Shown here piece by piece: positions 43,001 to 51,223 of a stretch of DNA of 64,000 bases. Origin of the DNA: Algoriphagus sp. A40 (lineage in GTDB: Bacteria > Bacteroidota > Bacteroidia > Cytophagales > Cyclobacteriaceae). The stretch spans positions 1 through 64,000 of the forward strand of contig NZ_MUNY01000052.1 of the NCBI RefSeq assembly GCF_002002735.1, in the 5' to 3' direction. The notes beneath the pieces are model-generated. The model was not told the DNA's origin and ran no database searches. It was given only the letters and a program-made list of their open reading frames with translations. The translations under genes were made by a program, and so were the position numbers. Numbering within the stretch: the stretch's first letter is position 1; the number at the start of each line of letters is the position of its first letter.

Positions 43001-44515
43001 ATGGATCAACCCCCCAAAATCAACAGAAGAGAATTTCTAGGTTCGGCGGCTACCATTGCTGCCACAATTTCCATAGTTCCTTCAAATGTCATTGCTGGCA
43101 CAGGGCACATTCCTCCATCAGACCAAATTGCAGTAGCAAACATCGGCTGCGGTACCCAAGGACTGCGGGAAATGGGTGAAATGCTGCTCAATCCAAAAGT
43201 CCGGGTCGTGGCCGTTTGTGATTCGAATAAGCTCTCTACCGACTACATCGACTGGTCTGCCAATGGCATCCGGGACGATATTCGGGAGGTTTTGGGAGAT
43301 AATTCCTGGTGGGAAGGCAAACCTGGAATTCCAGGTGGCAGGGATATCGGACAGGAATATGTGGAAAAATTCTACGCAAAGAACAAACCCTCAGGCAAGT
43401 ACAAAGGCTGCACGAGCTACGAAGATTATCGGGATCTTTTTGCAAAAGAAAAGGGAATCGATGCCATCAAAATCATGACTCCTGACCACACCCATGCCTC
43501 GATCGCGATCGCTGCGATGAATCAAAAAATCCACGTGGTCACTCACAAGCCTATTTCCAATCGGCTACTGGAGGGAAGAAAAGTAATCGAAAAAGCCAAG
43601 GAATCAGGCGTGATTACTCATCTTTTAGCATGGTCAGACCGACCTGAATATCGACAGATCAAAGCTTGGATGGATGAAGGACTGATCGGGGAATTGAAAG
43701 AAATCCACAATTGGTCCTACCGACCTGTCTGGCAGCAATGGACCAAAAGACCTACCGAAATCCAGCCCATCCCTGAAGGTTTCAACTGGGAACTTTGGCT
43801 TGGCCCTGTTCCCGATATGCCCTATCACAAAACCTACACGCACAACGTTTTCAGAGGCTGGTATGAGTTCGGTGGCGGATCAGTGGCAGACATGGGGCAT
43901 TACAGTTTGTTTCCGCTTTTTGAAACGCTGGGGATCAATTGGTCTCCGATTTCTGCAAGGGCTTTTGGGACAACAACTCGTGAGGAGGTTGACCAAGTCT
44001 ACCAATGGGTCAAAAACGATGTGGCTTTCCCGGCGAGTTGTTCGATCAAATGGACATTTCCGGAACAGGAAAAGCTGCCCTCTTTCGACCTTTTTTGGTA
44101 TGACGGAGGCATGAAACCCTTTGCCTGTGAGGAACTGGAAATCGATGGCAAAGACACCCCGGAGGAGGGATTGCTTTTGGTCGGGACAAAAGGAAAAATC
44201 CTGGGAGGATTCAGGGGAGAAAATCCGGCACTGCTTCCGGAAAGCAAAATGACTAGCCGTCCGGAATCCGAAAAAATCAATTCCCGTGAAGTCGAACGCG
44301 ACACCGACCATTGGGTAGATGCAATTCTCGAAGGAAAGCAAACTCCAGGCAGTTTTATCCGTGCCCAGACGATCACCGACACCATCAATTTGGGAGCTGT
44401 TGCTTTGAGAGCCAACAAGCGTTTGGAATTTGATTCGGACCTGCTAAAAATCATAAATGATGAGTCTGCCAATCAATATCTTTCCAGAAACTACCGTCCC
44501 GGTTGGGAAATTTGA
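43001..44515 (+). CDS. Tat-exported Gfo/Idh/MocA-family oxidoreductase
   Basis: A 504-residue periplasmic oxidoreductase. The twin-arginine signal is INRREFLGSAATIAAT (residues 7-22). The Rossmann motif is VANIGCGTQGLREMG; the substrate-binding/catalytic segment reads HVVTHKPISN, where HKP replaces the usual EKP. Such long, Tat-exported members in Bacteroidota keep a tightly bound NAD(P) and are thought to act with 3-keto-glycoside or sugar alcohol intermediates. A TIM-barrel isomerase gene follows after 103 bases on the same strand and is also Tat-exported, so they probably work together on a sugar in the periplasm. Divergent from the sulfatase gene. Confidence 0.9.
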   Translation: MDQPPKINRREFLGSAATIAATISIVPSNVIAGTGHIPPSDQIAVANIGCGTQGLREMGEMLLNPKVRVVAVCDSNKLSTDYIDWSANGIRDDIREVLGDNSWWEGKPGIPGGRDIGQEYVEKFYAKNKPSGKYKGCTSYEDYRDLFAKEKGIDAIKIMTPDHTHASIAIAAMNQKIHVVTHKPISNRLLEGRKVIEKAKESGVITHLLAWSDRPEYRQIKAWMDEGLIGELKEIHNWSYRPVWQQWTKRPTEIQPIPEGFNWELWLGPVPDMPYHKTYTHNVFRGWYEFGGGSVADMGHYSLFPLFETLGINWSPISARAFGTTTREEVDQVYQWVKNDVAFPASCSIKWTFPEQEKLPSFDLFWYDGGMKPFACEELEIDGKDTPEEGLLLVGTKGKILGGFRGENPALLPESKMTSRPESEKINSREVERDTDHWVDAILEGKQTPGSFIRAQTITDTINLGAVALRANKRLEFDSDLLKIINDESANQYLSRNYRPGWEI

Positions 44516-44618
44516 CTTGAGGTTCAGGAGTGAATTTCAACTTCTATGGAAAAAAAGCATTTCAACTTTGTATCAATAACAACCAAACTATATCCCTTAA
44601 CCATTAACCTTTTAAACT

Positions 44619-45560
44619 ATGAGTAACAGAAGAGATTTTCTTAAAACAGCCGGTCTAGCCTCAGCAGCTTTTGGCTTTGGCCTGCCCCAAATGTCTTTTT
44701 CAATGAAGAAGGAAGATTTGTTTAAAATTTCCCTTGCAGAATGGTCATTGCAGCGTCCGCTTTTCGCCAAGAAAATGGACCATCTGGATTTTGCCATCGA
44801 GGCAAAAAAACACAAGATCGATGCCGTAGAGTATGTCAATCAGTTTTTCAAAGACAAGGCCACCGACAAAGCCTATCTGACGGAAATGAAAGCCAGAGCA
44901 GAAGGTGAGGGAGTCACCTCAGTCCTGATCATGATAGATGGAGAGGGGCAGATAGGTGCTGCCACTTCTGAAGAAAGGAAACAAACCGTTGAAAACCACA
45001 AAAAGTGGGTCGAAGCCGCGAAATTTTTGGGTTGTCATGCTATCCGTGTCAATTCCTATACCGCTGTTCCCTATAGTACAGCCGCCGACAAAGAACAGGA
45101 AGCCATCAATGTTTGCAGTTCAGGTCTGCGCCAATTGTGCGAATTTGCCGATGGGTTTGACATCGATGTAATTGTCGAAAACCACGGAGGATTTTCCAGC
45201 AATGGAAAATGGCTGGCAGAAATGATCAAGCAGACTGCACATAAGAGAGCAGGCACACTTCCTGATTTTGGCAATTTCCGAATTCATGCTGAAGGTGACA
45301 AGATTTCCAGCTATGACTCTTATCGGGGTGTAGATGAACTGATGAAATATGCCAAAGGAGTGAGCCTGAAGCCAATCGTTTGGGATGATTATGGCAAAGA
45401 ACATCCCCTTGACTATGAGCGAATGATGAAAATCGTCGTAGCCCATGGATTTAAGGGATACGTCGGAATTGAGCATGGGGAAGAAGGCCGGGAATGGGAC
45501 AGCATCGACGAGATCCGGGCCAATCTGGATACAATCCGAAGAACCTTGGAGAATGCCTAA
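44619..45560 (+). CDS. Tat-exported sugar phosphate isomerase/epimerase (TIM barrel)
   Basis: A 313-residue xylose-isomerase-like TIM barrel. It starts with a Tat signal (MSNRRDFLKTAGLASAAFGF). The metal-binding residues are visible in VIVENHGGFS (Glu), LPDFGNFRI (Asp) and GYVGIEHGEEG (Glu). It would interconvert an aldose/ketose or epimerise a keto-sugar in the periplasm. The pairing with the upstream Gfo/Idh/MocA gene, plus the divergent sulfatase cluster, suggests a periplasmic sugar-processing unit. A near-perfect terminator follows. Confidence 0.9.
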   Translation: MSNRRDFLKTAGLASAAFGFGLPQMSFSMKKEDLFKISLAEWSLQRPLFAKKMDHLDFAIEAKKHKIDAVEYVNQFFKDKATDKAYLTEMKARAEGEGVTSVLIMIDGEGQIGAATSEERKQTVENHKKWVEAAKFLGCHAIRVNSYTAVPYSTAADKEQEAINVCSSGLRQLCEFADGFDIDVIVENHGGFSSNGKWLAEMIKQTAHKRAGTLPDFGNFRIHAEGDKISSYDSYRGVDELMKYAKGVSLKPIVWDDYGKEHPLDYERMMKIVVAHGFKGYVGIEHGEEGREWDSIDEIRANLDTIRRTLENA

Positions 45561-45565
45561 ACTAA

Positions 45566-45596
45566 AATCCCGGGATCAAACATCCCGGGATTTTTT
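45566..45596 (+). terminator. Rho-independent terminator after TIM-barrel gene
   Basis: AATCCCGGGA (45566-45575) and TCCCGGGATT (45583-45592) form a perfect 10-bp stem with a 7-base loop and a T run. Confidence 0.93.
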
Positions 45597-45800
45597 CTTT
45601 ATTGACACGTTTTCAAACTTTGTCTGGAATCTTTCGCTTCTCTTAGAATTTTGAAGCCCCATCAGAAGGGTTTCCATCTTGACCAGCACCCTTCAAACTT
45701 TTGCAATCCTTTCCTACTTTTCTTTTCTTCGGATTGAAAATTCCATGATCAAAGTCCGGATTTGAAATTCTAACCAGATAAAAATGCCTTCCCAACAAAA

Positions 45801-46193
45801 ATGAAACAACAACTAGGACAGCTCACACTCTTAGTCAGAGATTACGATGAAGCCATAAAATACTATACCCAAGTTCTCGATTTTGAGCTTTTGGAGGACA
45901 CAGAAATGAGCGGATCCAAGCGCTGGGTCAGGGTGTCCCCTCAGGGCTCTTCCTGTCATTTGCTTTTGGCCAAGGCTGTCAATGAAGCTCAGGAACAACA
46001 AATAGGTTACCAGGCTGGAGGCCGGGTTTTTCTTTTCCTTTACACGGATGATTTTTGGGGAGATTACAAAAAATACACCTCCCGTGGTGTGGAGTTCGTC
46101 CGAGAACCTTCGAAAGAAGAATATGGAACTGTGTCTGTATTCGAGGATTTATATGGAAATCTTTGGGATTTAATTGAGCCGACTTTTCAGTAG
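45801..46193 (+). CDS. VOC-family (glyoxalase/bleomycin resistance-like) protein
   Basis: A 130-residue single-domain VOC protein. The first beta-alpha-beta-beta-beta unit begins GQLTLLVRDYDEAIKYYTQVLDF, and the second ends VFEDLYGNLWDLIEP with the Glu of the metal site. VOC proteins are dimeric metal-dependent enzymes or drug-binding proteins; the specific activity is not predictable. There is no partner gene in the immediate context. Confidence 0.87.
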   Translation: MKQQLGQLTLLVRDYDEAIKYYTQVLDFELLEDTEMSGSKRWVRVSPQGSSCHLLLAKAVNEAQEQQIGYQAGGRVFLFLYTDDFWGDYKKYTSRGVEFVREPSKEEYGTVSVFEDLYGNLWDLIEPTFQ

Positions 46194-46244
46194 GCAGTAA
46201 AAAGTGATCAGTCCGACAGCACCTGGACTTCTTAGATCCAGCGC

Positions 46245-46279
46245 CTTGATACTTGCTTTTATCCTATTTACTTTTATCC
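46245..46279. repeat. Degenerate heptamer array upstream of VF530 gene
   Basis: Five 7-base units in constant phase, beginning CTTGATA and CTTGCTT, then T-rich units, lie 18 bases upstream of the probable TTG start of the VF530 gene. The first units equal members of the array at 12461-12540, which links the two sites. Confidence 0.6.
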
Positions 46280-46297
46280 TCCACAACGACCTCTCTT

Positions 46298-46528
46298 TTG
46301 GAATCTCAACCTAAAAATCCCCTTCATGGAATCCGACTGGATGCCATCCTAAATCATCTGGTTGATACCTATGGTTGGCCGGAGCTCGGTGAGCGAATAC
46401 CAATTCGGTGCTTCACTCACAACCCTTCCATCAAATCCAGCCTTACTTTTCTTCGAAAAACGCCTTGGGCGAGAGAACGGGTGGAAGGGCTTTACCTCAA
46501 ATCGCTGAGAGATGCCAAGAAAAAATGA
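46298..46528 (+). CDS. VF530-family DNA-binding protein
   Basis: A 76-residue protein of the VF530 (DUF2132) family, recognised by [20 protein letters not shown] followed by [35 protein letters not shown], split here only for length. Small alpha-helical protein, structurally reported to be DNA-binding-like; role unknown. No ATG is near the conserved start; TTG at 46298 gives a length typical of the family, while an open frame continues 45 bases upstream through the heptamer array and would add low-complexity residues. Confidence 0.88.
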   Translation: MESQPKNPLHGIRLDAILNHLVDTYGWPELGERIPIRCFTHNPSIKSSLTFLRKTPWARERVEGLYLKSLRDAKKK

Positions 46529-46574
46529 TTTGTTACTTTTTAGGTGGAGTTTTACCTTGGGACAACGTGCCGAA

Positions 46575-47066
46575 TCAGTCAACTTTCACAAACCTCTTGG
46601 TATCAGGGCAATATTCCTGAAATACCTCTGGACAGATGTACTGATAGTCCATTTTTTTAAAACTCGAGGAGAGTGTAAGTTCTGCTGATTCAGAGATTCT
46701 TTCAACCATGACTGGACCAAGTTTACTTTTTTGCATAAACAAAGGTCTTGAATCGGCTATACCATACATATAGAAATCACTAGAAGCATAAAAGCTGAAA
46801 ATATTCCCTTCAAAACTATATTTAGCTTCAGAAAAAAAGCGATAACCCAAATCAGGTCCGTCCTCTGTATCCCTTACTGTCTGGAAATTGTCAAATAAGG
46901 TGTCGTTTTTGATTTCTAAGGTCTCGACAAACCAAACATCCAGAGAATCCACAAATACCCGGTTTTCCCATGTACCGACCAATGGACTTACTGGTTCTTC
47001 ATTTTCTGTACAAGAAATCAAGGCTGGAAAAACTGCCAAAAGCGCAAAGGGGAAATACTTTTTCAT
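46575..47066 (-). CDS. Hypothetical lipocalin-like lipoprotein
   Basis: A 163-residue lipoprotein with lipobox LISC (about Cys19), preceded by a short charged-hydrophobic signal. Shortly after comes LVGTWENRVF, the start typical of small lipocalin-like or DUF-type beta-barrel lipoproteins in Bacteroidota, then alternating strands. Four Cys-containing positions near the C terminus (ICPEVFQEYC) could form a disulfide. No function assigned. The other possible start is the ATG one codon earlier (47069). Confidence 0.72.
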   Translation of the reverse strand: MKKYFPFALLAVFPALISCTENEEPVSPLVGTWENRVFVDSLDVWFVETLEIKNDTLFDNFQTVRDTEDGPDLGYRFFSEAKYSFEGNIFSFYASSDFYMYGIADSRPLFMQKSKLGPVMVERISESAELTLSSSFKKMDYQYICPEVFQEYCPDTKRFVKVD

Positions 47067-47128
47067 CACAATAAAAATTTGGTTGAAAGATATTTCCTTA
47101 ACGGCAACTCTAGGTAAAACGATACAGC

Positions 47129-47803
47129 CTAGGTAGTTTTTTTCTTCAATCTCGCAATAGGAGTTCTAGCTCCCTTTGTTACCTGATCCATGGTGCAGAG
47201 GATTTCAGCATCCAGCGGAAGGTACATATCGACCCGCGATCCAAACTTGATAAACCCGAATTCTCCTCCTTGGTCAAGCTGAGACCCAGGTTTCACATAC
47301 CATTTGATTCTTCGGGCCAATGCTCCAGCGATCTGACGAACCATGATTTTGTTGCCTTTGGGATCGGTGATAACCATGGAAGTCCTTTCATTTTCGGTGC
47401 TGGATTTGGGATGCCAAGCGACCAGGTATTTTCCCGGGTGATATTGGAAATACTCAACTTCGCCTTTCACAGGGGAGCGATTGACATGGACATTGATCGG
47501 TGACATAAAGATGGAAACTTGCTTGCGCTTTTCCTTTAGGTATTCGCCTTCAAAGGCCTCCTCAATCACGACTACTTTACCATCTGCCGGTGCAAAAACA
47601 ATCCCTTCTTCATTTGGAAGTGGAAAAATCGGATTTCTGAAAAATTGAAGGATGATCAGGTACAAAGCAACACTGCCTAAAATGGAGAGATTGATTAGCA
47701 ATCGTTGCTCTGGTAGGTAATAATACAGCAGGTAATTGAGTGCCACCAGGATGATCATCATCCAAAACAACAACACTCTTCCTTCTTTATGAATTGTCAT
47801 CAT
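47129..47803 (-). CDS. psd: Phosphatidylserine decarboxylase, short (PSD-A) type
   Basis: A 224-residue proenzyme of the short phosphatidylserine decarboxylase family, making phosphatidylethanolamine. Two hydrophobic segments near the N terminus (LLFWMMIILVALNYLLYYYL and another to about residue 60) anchor it in the membrane. The self-cleavage site with pyruvoyl formation is at the Gly-Ser of FIKFGSRVDMYLP; the conserved IFMSPINVHVNRSPV block is present. An in-frame TTG further upstream would overlap the gdhA terminator, so the ATG at 47803 (followed by a second ATG) is preferred. It is near cdsA, the preceding step of phospholipid synthesis. Confidence 0.92.
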   Translation of the reverse strand: MMTIHKEGRVLLFWMMIILVALNYLLYYYLPEQRLLINLSILGSVALYLIILQFFRNPIFPLPNEEGIVFAPADGKVVVIEEAFEGEYLKEKRKQVSIFMSPINVHVNRSPVKGEVEYFQYHPGKYLVAWHPKSSTENERTSMVITDPKGNKIMVRQIAGALARRIKWYVKPGSQLDQGGEFGFIKFGSRVDMYLPLDAEILCTMDQVTKGARTPIARLKKKTT

Positions 47804-47819
47804 GTTCTTATAATTCAAA

Positions 47820-47847
47820 AGGCGTGGTGAACTTCTCCCCCACGCCT
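47820..47847 (-). terminator. Terminator between gdhA and psd
   Basis: AGGCGTGG (47820-47827) pairs with CCACGCCT (47840-47847), followed on the minus strand by TTTT. It lies between the gdhA stop and the psd start. Confidence 0.6.
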
Positions 47848-47877
47848 CAAATGTAAAACTTTTAGCTTTAACAAGCT

Positions 47878-49155
47878 TTAGAAGCCTCCACGGAAGCTGT
47901 AGGTCTTTGCTACTTTATCAATTGCCACGATGTAGGCAGCAATTCTCATTGGTACGTTATATTTCACCGATGTCTGATACACATTGTCAAACGCATCCTT
48001 CATGATCCGGTCAGAACGACGATTCACACGGTCAGCAGTCCATTTGTAGCCCAGTCGGTTTTGTACCCACTCAAAATAAGAAACTGTCACCCCACCGGCA
48101 TTAGCAAGAATATCCGGTACAGCCATGATTCCTTTTTCATTGATAATGGCATCTGCCTTGGCTGAAGTTGGTCCGTTTGCTCCCTCTACGATCAGTTTTG
48201 CCCTGACTTTGTCAGCATTGGCTACCGTGATCACATCTTCCATAGCAGCTGGCACCAGTACATCCACATCCAGGGTCAAAAGATCTCCTGGATTTTCCAT
48301 TAAATCTCCTCCTTTGAATCCTTCGAGAGTGCCATTGTTGGCGTCTTTATGCTTGATTGCTTCTTGAATATTAATTCCGGCTGCATTGTAAAATGCTCCG
48401 GTATGATCTGAAATTGCTATGATTTTCAGTCCTCTTTCTTCTATAAGCTGTGCTGCCCAGCTTCCAACGTTACCAAAGCCCTGAACCGCACAAGAGGCTG
48501 AAAAGGGATTGATTTTCAGCTTTTGCATCGCTGCCAAGGCTGAAACCATCACACCACGTCCGGTGGCTTCAGTTCTTCCCAACGATCCGCCGAGTACAAG
48601 AGGTTTACCGGTTACTACCGCAGGAATGGTCATTCCGTGTGCTTTGGAATATTCATCCATCAACCAGGCCATTTCTCTGGGTCCGGTGCCCATATCAGGT
48701 GCTGGAATATCCTTGTCTGGACCAAATACATCGATCATCGCCATAGTATAGGCTCGAACCAGTCGCTCGATTTCCCCTTTGGACATTTCACGGGGATTGC
48801 ATCGAACCCCTCCTTTACCACCACCATAGGGAATATCCACCACGGCACACTTCCAGGTCATCCATGCAGCAAGAGCTCTTACTTCGTCCAGATGAACATC
48901 AGGTGCGAAACGGATTCCTCCTTTCGCAGGTCCAAGAATGTTTGAGTGAATTACCCGAATCCCTTCGAAAACCTGAATCTTGCCATTGTCCATGGTGATA
49001 GGCAGGGAAACGATTACTTGTTTGGCGGGATTCTTCAACACGTTGTAAACTTCATCGGAGAGTCCGAGTTTCTCGGCAGCGATGTTGAATCTTTCCATCA
49101 TTGACTCCAAAGGATTCTCTTTATCCTTTATCGGAGCCGGTTCAATGTAAGCCAT
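47878..49155 (-). CDS. gdhA: Glutamate dehydrogenase (Glu/Leu/Phe/Val family)
   Basis: A 425-residue hexameric-type amino acid dehydrogenase that interconverts glutamate with 2-oxoglutarate and ammonia. The N-terminal domain has GPAKGGIRFAPDV with the substrate Lys and WMTWKCAVVDIPYGGGKGGV with the catalytic Lys-Gly-Gly, then PAPDMGTGPREMAW. The NAD(P)-binding motif is VQGFGNVGSWAAQL. The C terminus is complete. Glutamate rather than leucine or phenylalanine specificity is the likeliest given the sequence PYGGGKGGVRCNP, but not certain. Single gene with a candidate promoter upstream and terminator downstream. Confidence 0.92.
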   Translation of the reverse strand: MAYIEPAPIKDKENPLESMMERFNIAAEKLGLSDEVYNVLKNPAKQVIVSLPITMDNGKIQVFEGIRVIHSNILGPAKGGIRFAPDVHLDEVRALAAWMTWKCAVVDIPYGGGKGGVRCNPREMSKGEIERLVRAYTMAMIDVFGPDKDIPAPDMGTGPREMAWLMDEYSKAHGMTIPAVVTGKPLVLGGSLGRTEATGRGVMVSALAAMQKLKINPFSASCAVQGFGNVGSWAAQLIEERGLKIIAISDHTGAFYNAAGINIQEAIKHKDANNGTLEGFKGGDLMENPGDLLTLDVDVLVPAAMEDVITVANADKVRAKLIVEGANGPTSAKADAIINEKGIMAVPDILANAGGVTVSYFEWVQNRLGYKWTADRVNRRSDRIMKDAFDNVYQTSVKYNVPMRIAAYIVAIDKVAKTYSFRGGF

Positions 49156-49190
49156 ATTGGGTTCTTAAAATGAGTTTGTGAAATGCTGCA

Positions 49191-49198
49191 CAAACTTA
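49191..49198 (-). promoter_or_regulatory. Candidate -7 box of gdhA
   Basis: TAAGTTTG on the minus strand matches the Bacteroidota -7 consensus TAnnTTTG exactly, about 36 bases upstream of the gdhA ATG. No convincing -33 TTTG was found at 19-21 bases, so this is tentative. Confidence 0.35.
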
Positions 49199-49227
49199 AT
49201 TAGATTTTCAGACAGCCTGCTGTTGTA

Positions 49228-50067
49228 TTAAAAGATTTTCAAAAAAGCGGTAATAAATGGGGCTGAAAGTAACAATCCGTCAAAACGGTCCATAAATCCA
49301 CCATGTCCCGGAAGGCCGTTTCCGGAGTCTTTTATCTCGATGGAGCGCTTGAAAAGTGACTCGATCAGATCTCCGTAAGTTCCCGCAATGATGATGATTC
49401 CGGCAATGACCAACCACTTCCAATCCGCAATCACATGGAAGTATTGGGAAAGAACAAAGGCTACCGCAATGGCAGAAAATGCTCCACCCAGAAATCCCTC
49501 CCAGGACTTTTTGGGCGACACCCTTTCAAACAATTTTGTCTTGCCAAACTTCGTCCCTGCAAAATAAGCTCCGGTATCGCTCGCCCAAAGAATCAACAAG
49601 CACCCGATCAGGATTTCATAGTGATAGATCTTATCAACTGAAAAAACCGCCAGGTTTAAAAGTGAGAATGGCAGAGCCACATAAAATATCCCCAAATAGG
49701 TATAGGCCACACCTGTGAATGGTTTTTTGTCAGTCTTCTTATAGAGTTTGATAAAGAAAGTCAGTGAAACAATCGGGAAAATCAGGTACAGGTATTCGTT
49801 GGGTAGCCTCTCTTTTTCGATCATGAAGGTCAGGGTGAAAATCATCACACCTAAAAAAGTTCCGAAACTTCGCAATGGAAGCATACCATCCAAGCCTGTA
49901 AGCTTGTAAAATTCCATTTGTGAAAAGCCCAAAATCGTCGCGAAAACGACAAAATAAGTCCAATCCGAAAAGATTGAGGCTGAGACCACAATCAGCGCAC
50001 CTACCACCGCCGTGATCGCACGCTGGCCCAGGTTGCTGTAATTATTAATGTTAAAATGTGATCTCAT
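49228..50067 (-). CDS. cdsA: Phosphatidate cytidylyltransferase
   Basis: A 279-residue integral membrane enzyme making CDP-diacylglycerol from phosphatidate and CTP, the gateway to all major phospholipids. At least six hydrophobic spans are visible. The family signature is SLFKRSIEIKDSGNGLPGHG followed by GFMDRFDG, and SWEGFLGG precedes it. Complete length. The start overlaps the DUF2007 gene end by 17 bases, and the CPBP protease gene is upstream, so the three are co-transcribed. Confidence 0.95.
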   Translation of the reverse strand: MRSHFNINNYSNLGQRAITAVVGALIVVSASIFSDWTYFVVFATILGFSQMEFYKLTGLDGMLPLRSFGTFLGVMIFTLTFMIEKERLPNEYLYLIFPIVSLTFFIKLYKKTDKKPFTGVAYTYLGIFYVALPFSLLNLAVFSVDKIYHYEILIGCLLILWASDTGAYFAGTKFGKTKLFERVSPKKSWEGFLGGAFSAIAVAFVLSQYFHVIADWKWLVIAGIIIIAGTYGDLIESLFKRSIEIKDSGNGLPGHGGFMDRFDGLLLSAPFITAFLKIF

Positions 50068-50257
50068 TTTGAATTAATTGCATTGCCGCCAGCGCATCTT
50101 TCTGGATCACCAGGACTTCGTAGGTACCAAACACATGGTATACTGATTCTTTCTTATTCAAGACTACTGCAGGAATCCCGTTCTCTTCCAGCACAGCTTT
50201 TACTATCTCTGCCCGAATCTGGTTTTGATCCTCAAATACCCTGATCCAATTCTGCAT
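50051..50257 (-). CDS. DUF2007-family putative signal-transducing protein
   Basis: A 68-residue protein with the DUF2007 pattern: a beta-strand WIRVFEDQNQIRAEIVKAVL then ENGIPAVVLNKKES and YEVLVIQKDALAAMQLI, a ferredoxin-like fold resembling PII-type signalling proteins. Function unknown. The ATG at 50257 lies inside the end of the CPBP gene (26-base overlap) and the end lies inside the cdsA start; a longer in-frame start at 50368 would be wholly inside the CPBP gene and adds unrelated residues. Confidence 0.85.
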   Translation of the reverse strand: MQNWIRVFEDQNQIRAEIVKAVLEENGIPAVVLNKKESVYHVFGTYEVLVIQKDALAAMQLIQNEITF

Positions 50258-51185
50258 CCTTCGGTTGATTGATTCTTTTAAAGTAAAAGAATCCAACCAT
50301 AAGAACCAAAAGTCCCGTAATCGCTGCCGGGTAAGAAACTGTATCTGTCGACTCCAGATCAAATTCAACCATACCCTGATTTGACATGTAAATCACAATC
50401 ACAGTCAGGGCATTGTTAAAAACATGGGCAAGAATCGGGTAAAGTAAACTTCCGGAATACAAATACAAATATCCGAACAGCGCCCCCAGGAAAACCCGCG
50501 GAAGGAAACCATAAAACTGGATGTGAATGGCTGAGAAAATAATCGCGGTAAGCCAGATTCCCCAGTGTCCGGAATTCGTGTAAAGTTTCATTTTGGGCTG
50601 GATGACTCCCCGGAAAAACATTTCCTCTCCTATGCCTGCAAAAACTCCGATCACCAAGATTCCTGTCAGAAGTTCGGGAATAGTCTGGAAATCCGTCAAA
50701 AACTTGGTGACCTCCATCAACTGGGTTTCCATTTCCTTCATCCAGCTTTCCAGGCCAGCCATTGACTCCGGCAGATCAAGTTGAGCATTCCAATAGACTA
50801 AAAGTCCGTTGAAAAACATCGCCCCAAGAGTAATTGCCAAGGCGACCCCAAGGTTTTTTACATTAAATCTTGACCGCTGCACTTCCCAATGAAGTTCGGC
50901 TCTGTCAATATATTTTGTAATGACCCAAGAGGCTACCCAAAATCCGATTCCAGATCCGATTCCCTGTACAAAAAGCATCGCCATGCGCCCATTTGGCACA
51001 TCATAATTGCCCGACATAAGTCCCAAAAGGTCCTCAATTGTAATATTATATAAGGTCGGGATGAGGGCCAGGGCGAATCCCTGCAGGAGAATCAGTGTAC
51101 CAAAAGTGACTAAAACAATGACTATCAGGGATAAGAGCCAGCTCTTTCGTTTGGCTATTTCGGATTGGGTTTCGTATATCTCCAT
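50232..51185 (-). CDS. CPBP-family intramembrane glutamic endopeptidase
   Basis: A 317-residue multi-span membrane protein of the CPBP/Rce1 (Abi) family. The catalytic motifs are GIGEEMFFRGVIQPK (Glu-Glu-Arg), IFSAIHIQFYGF (His) and LAHVFNNALTV (His, Asn). About seven hydrophobic segments. Such proteases cleave within membranes; targets in Bacteroidota are unknown. First gene of the run CPBP, DUF2007, cdsA with 26- and 17-base overlaps. A candidate -7 box lies 20 bases upstream. Confidence 0.92.
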   Translation of the reverse strand: MEIYETQSEIAKRKSWLLSLIVIVLVTFGTLILLQGFALALIPTLYNITIEDLLGLMSGNYDVPNGRMAMLFVQGIGSGIGFWVASWVITKYIDRAELHWEVQRSRFNVKNLGVALAITLGAMFFNGLLVYWNAQLDLPESMAGLESWMKEMETQLMEVTKFLTDFQTIPELLTGILVIGVFAGIGEEMFFRGVIQPKMKLYTNSGHWGIWLTAIIFSAIHIQFYGFLPRVFLGALFGYLYLYSGSLLYPILAHVFNNALTVIVIYMSNQGMVEFDLESTDTVSYPAAITGLLVLMVGFFYFKRINQPKDAELDQGI

Positions 51186-51205
51186 ATTTTGGGGTAAATT
51201 TACGC

Positions 51206-51213
51206 CAAATTTA
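51206..51213 (-). promoter_or_regulatory. Candidate -7 box of the CPBP-DUF2007-cdsA operon
   Basis: TAAATTTG on the minus strand matches TAnnTTTG exactly, with the CPBP start codon 20 bases downstream. It lies in the short divergent region shared with dusB. No clear -33 element. Confidence 0.4.
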
Positions 51214-51223
51214 GAATTGAGAA

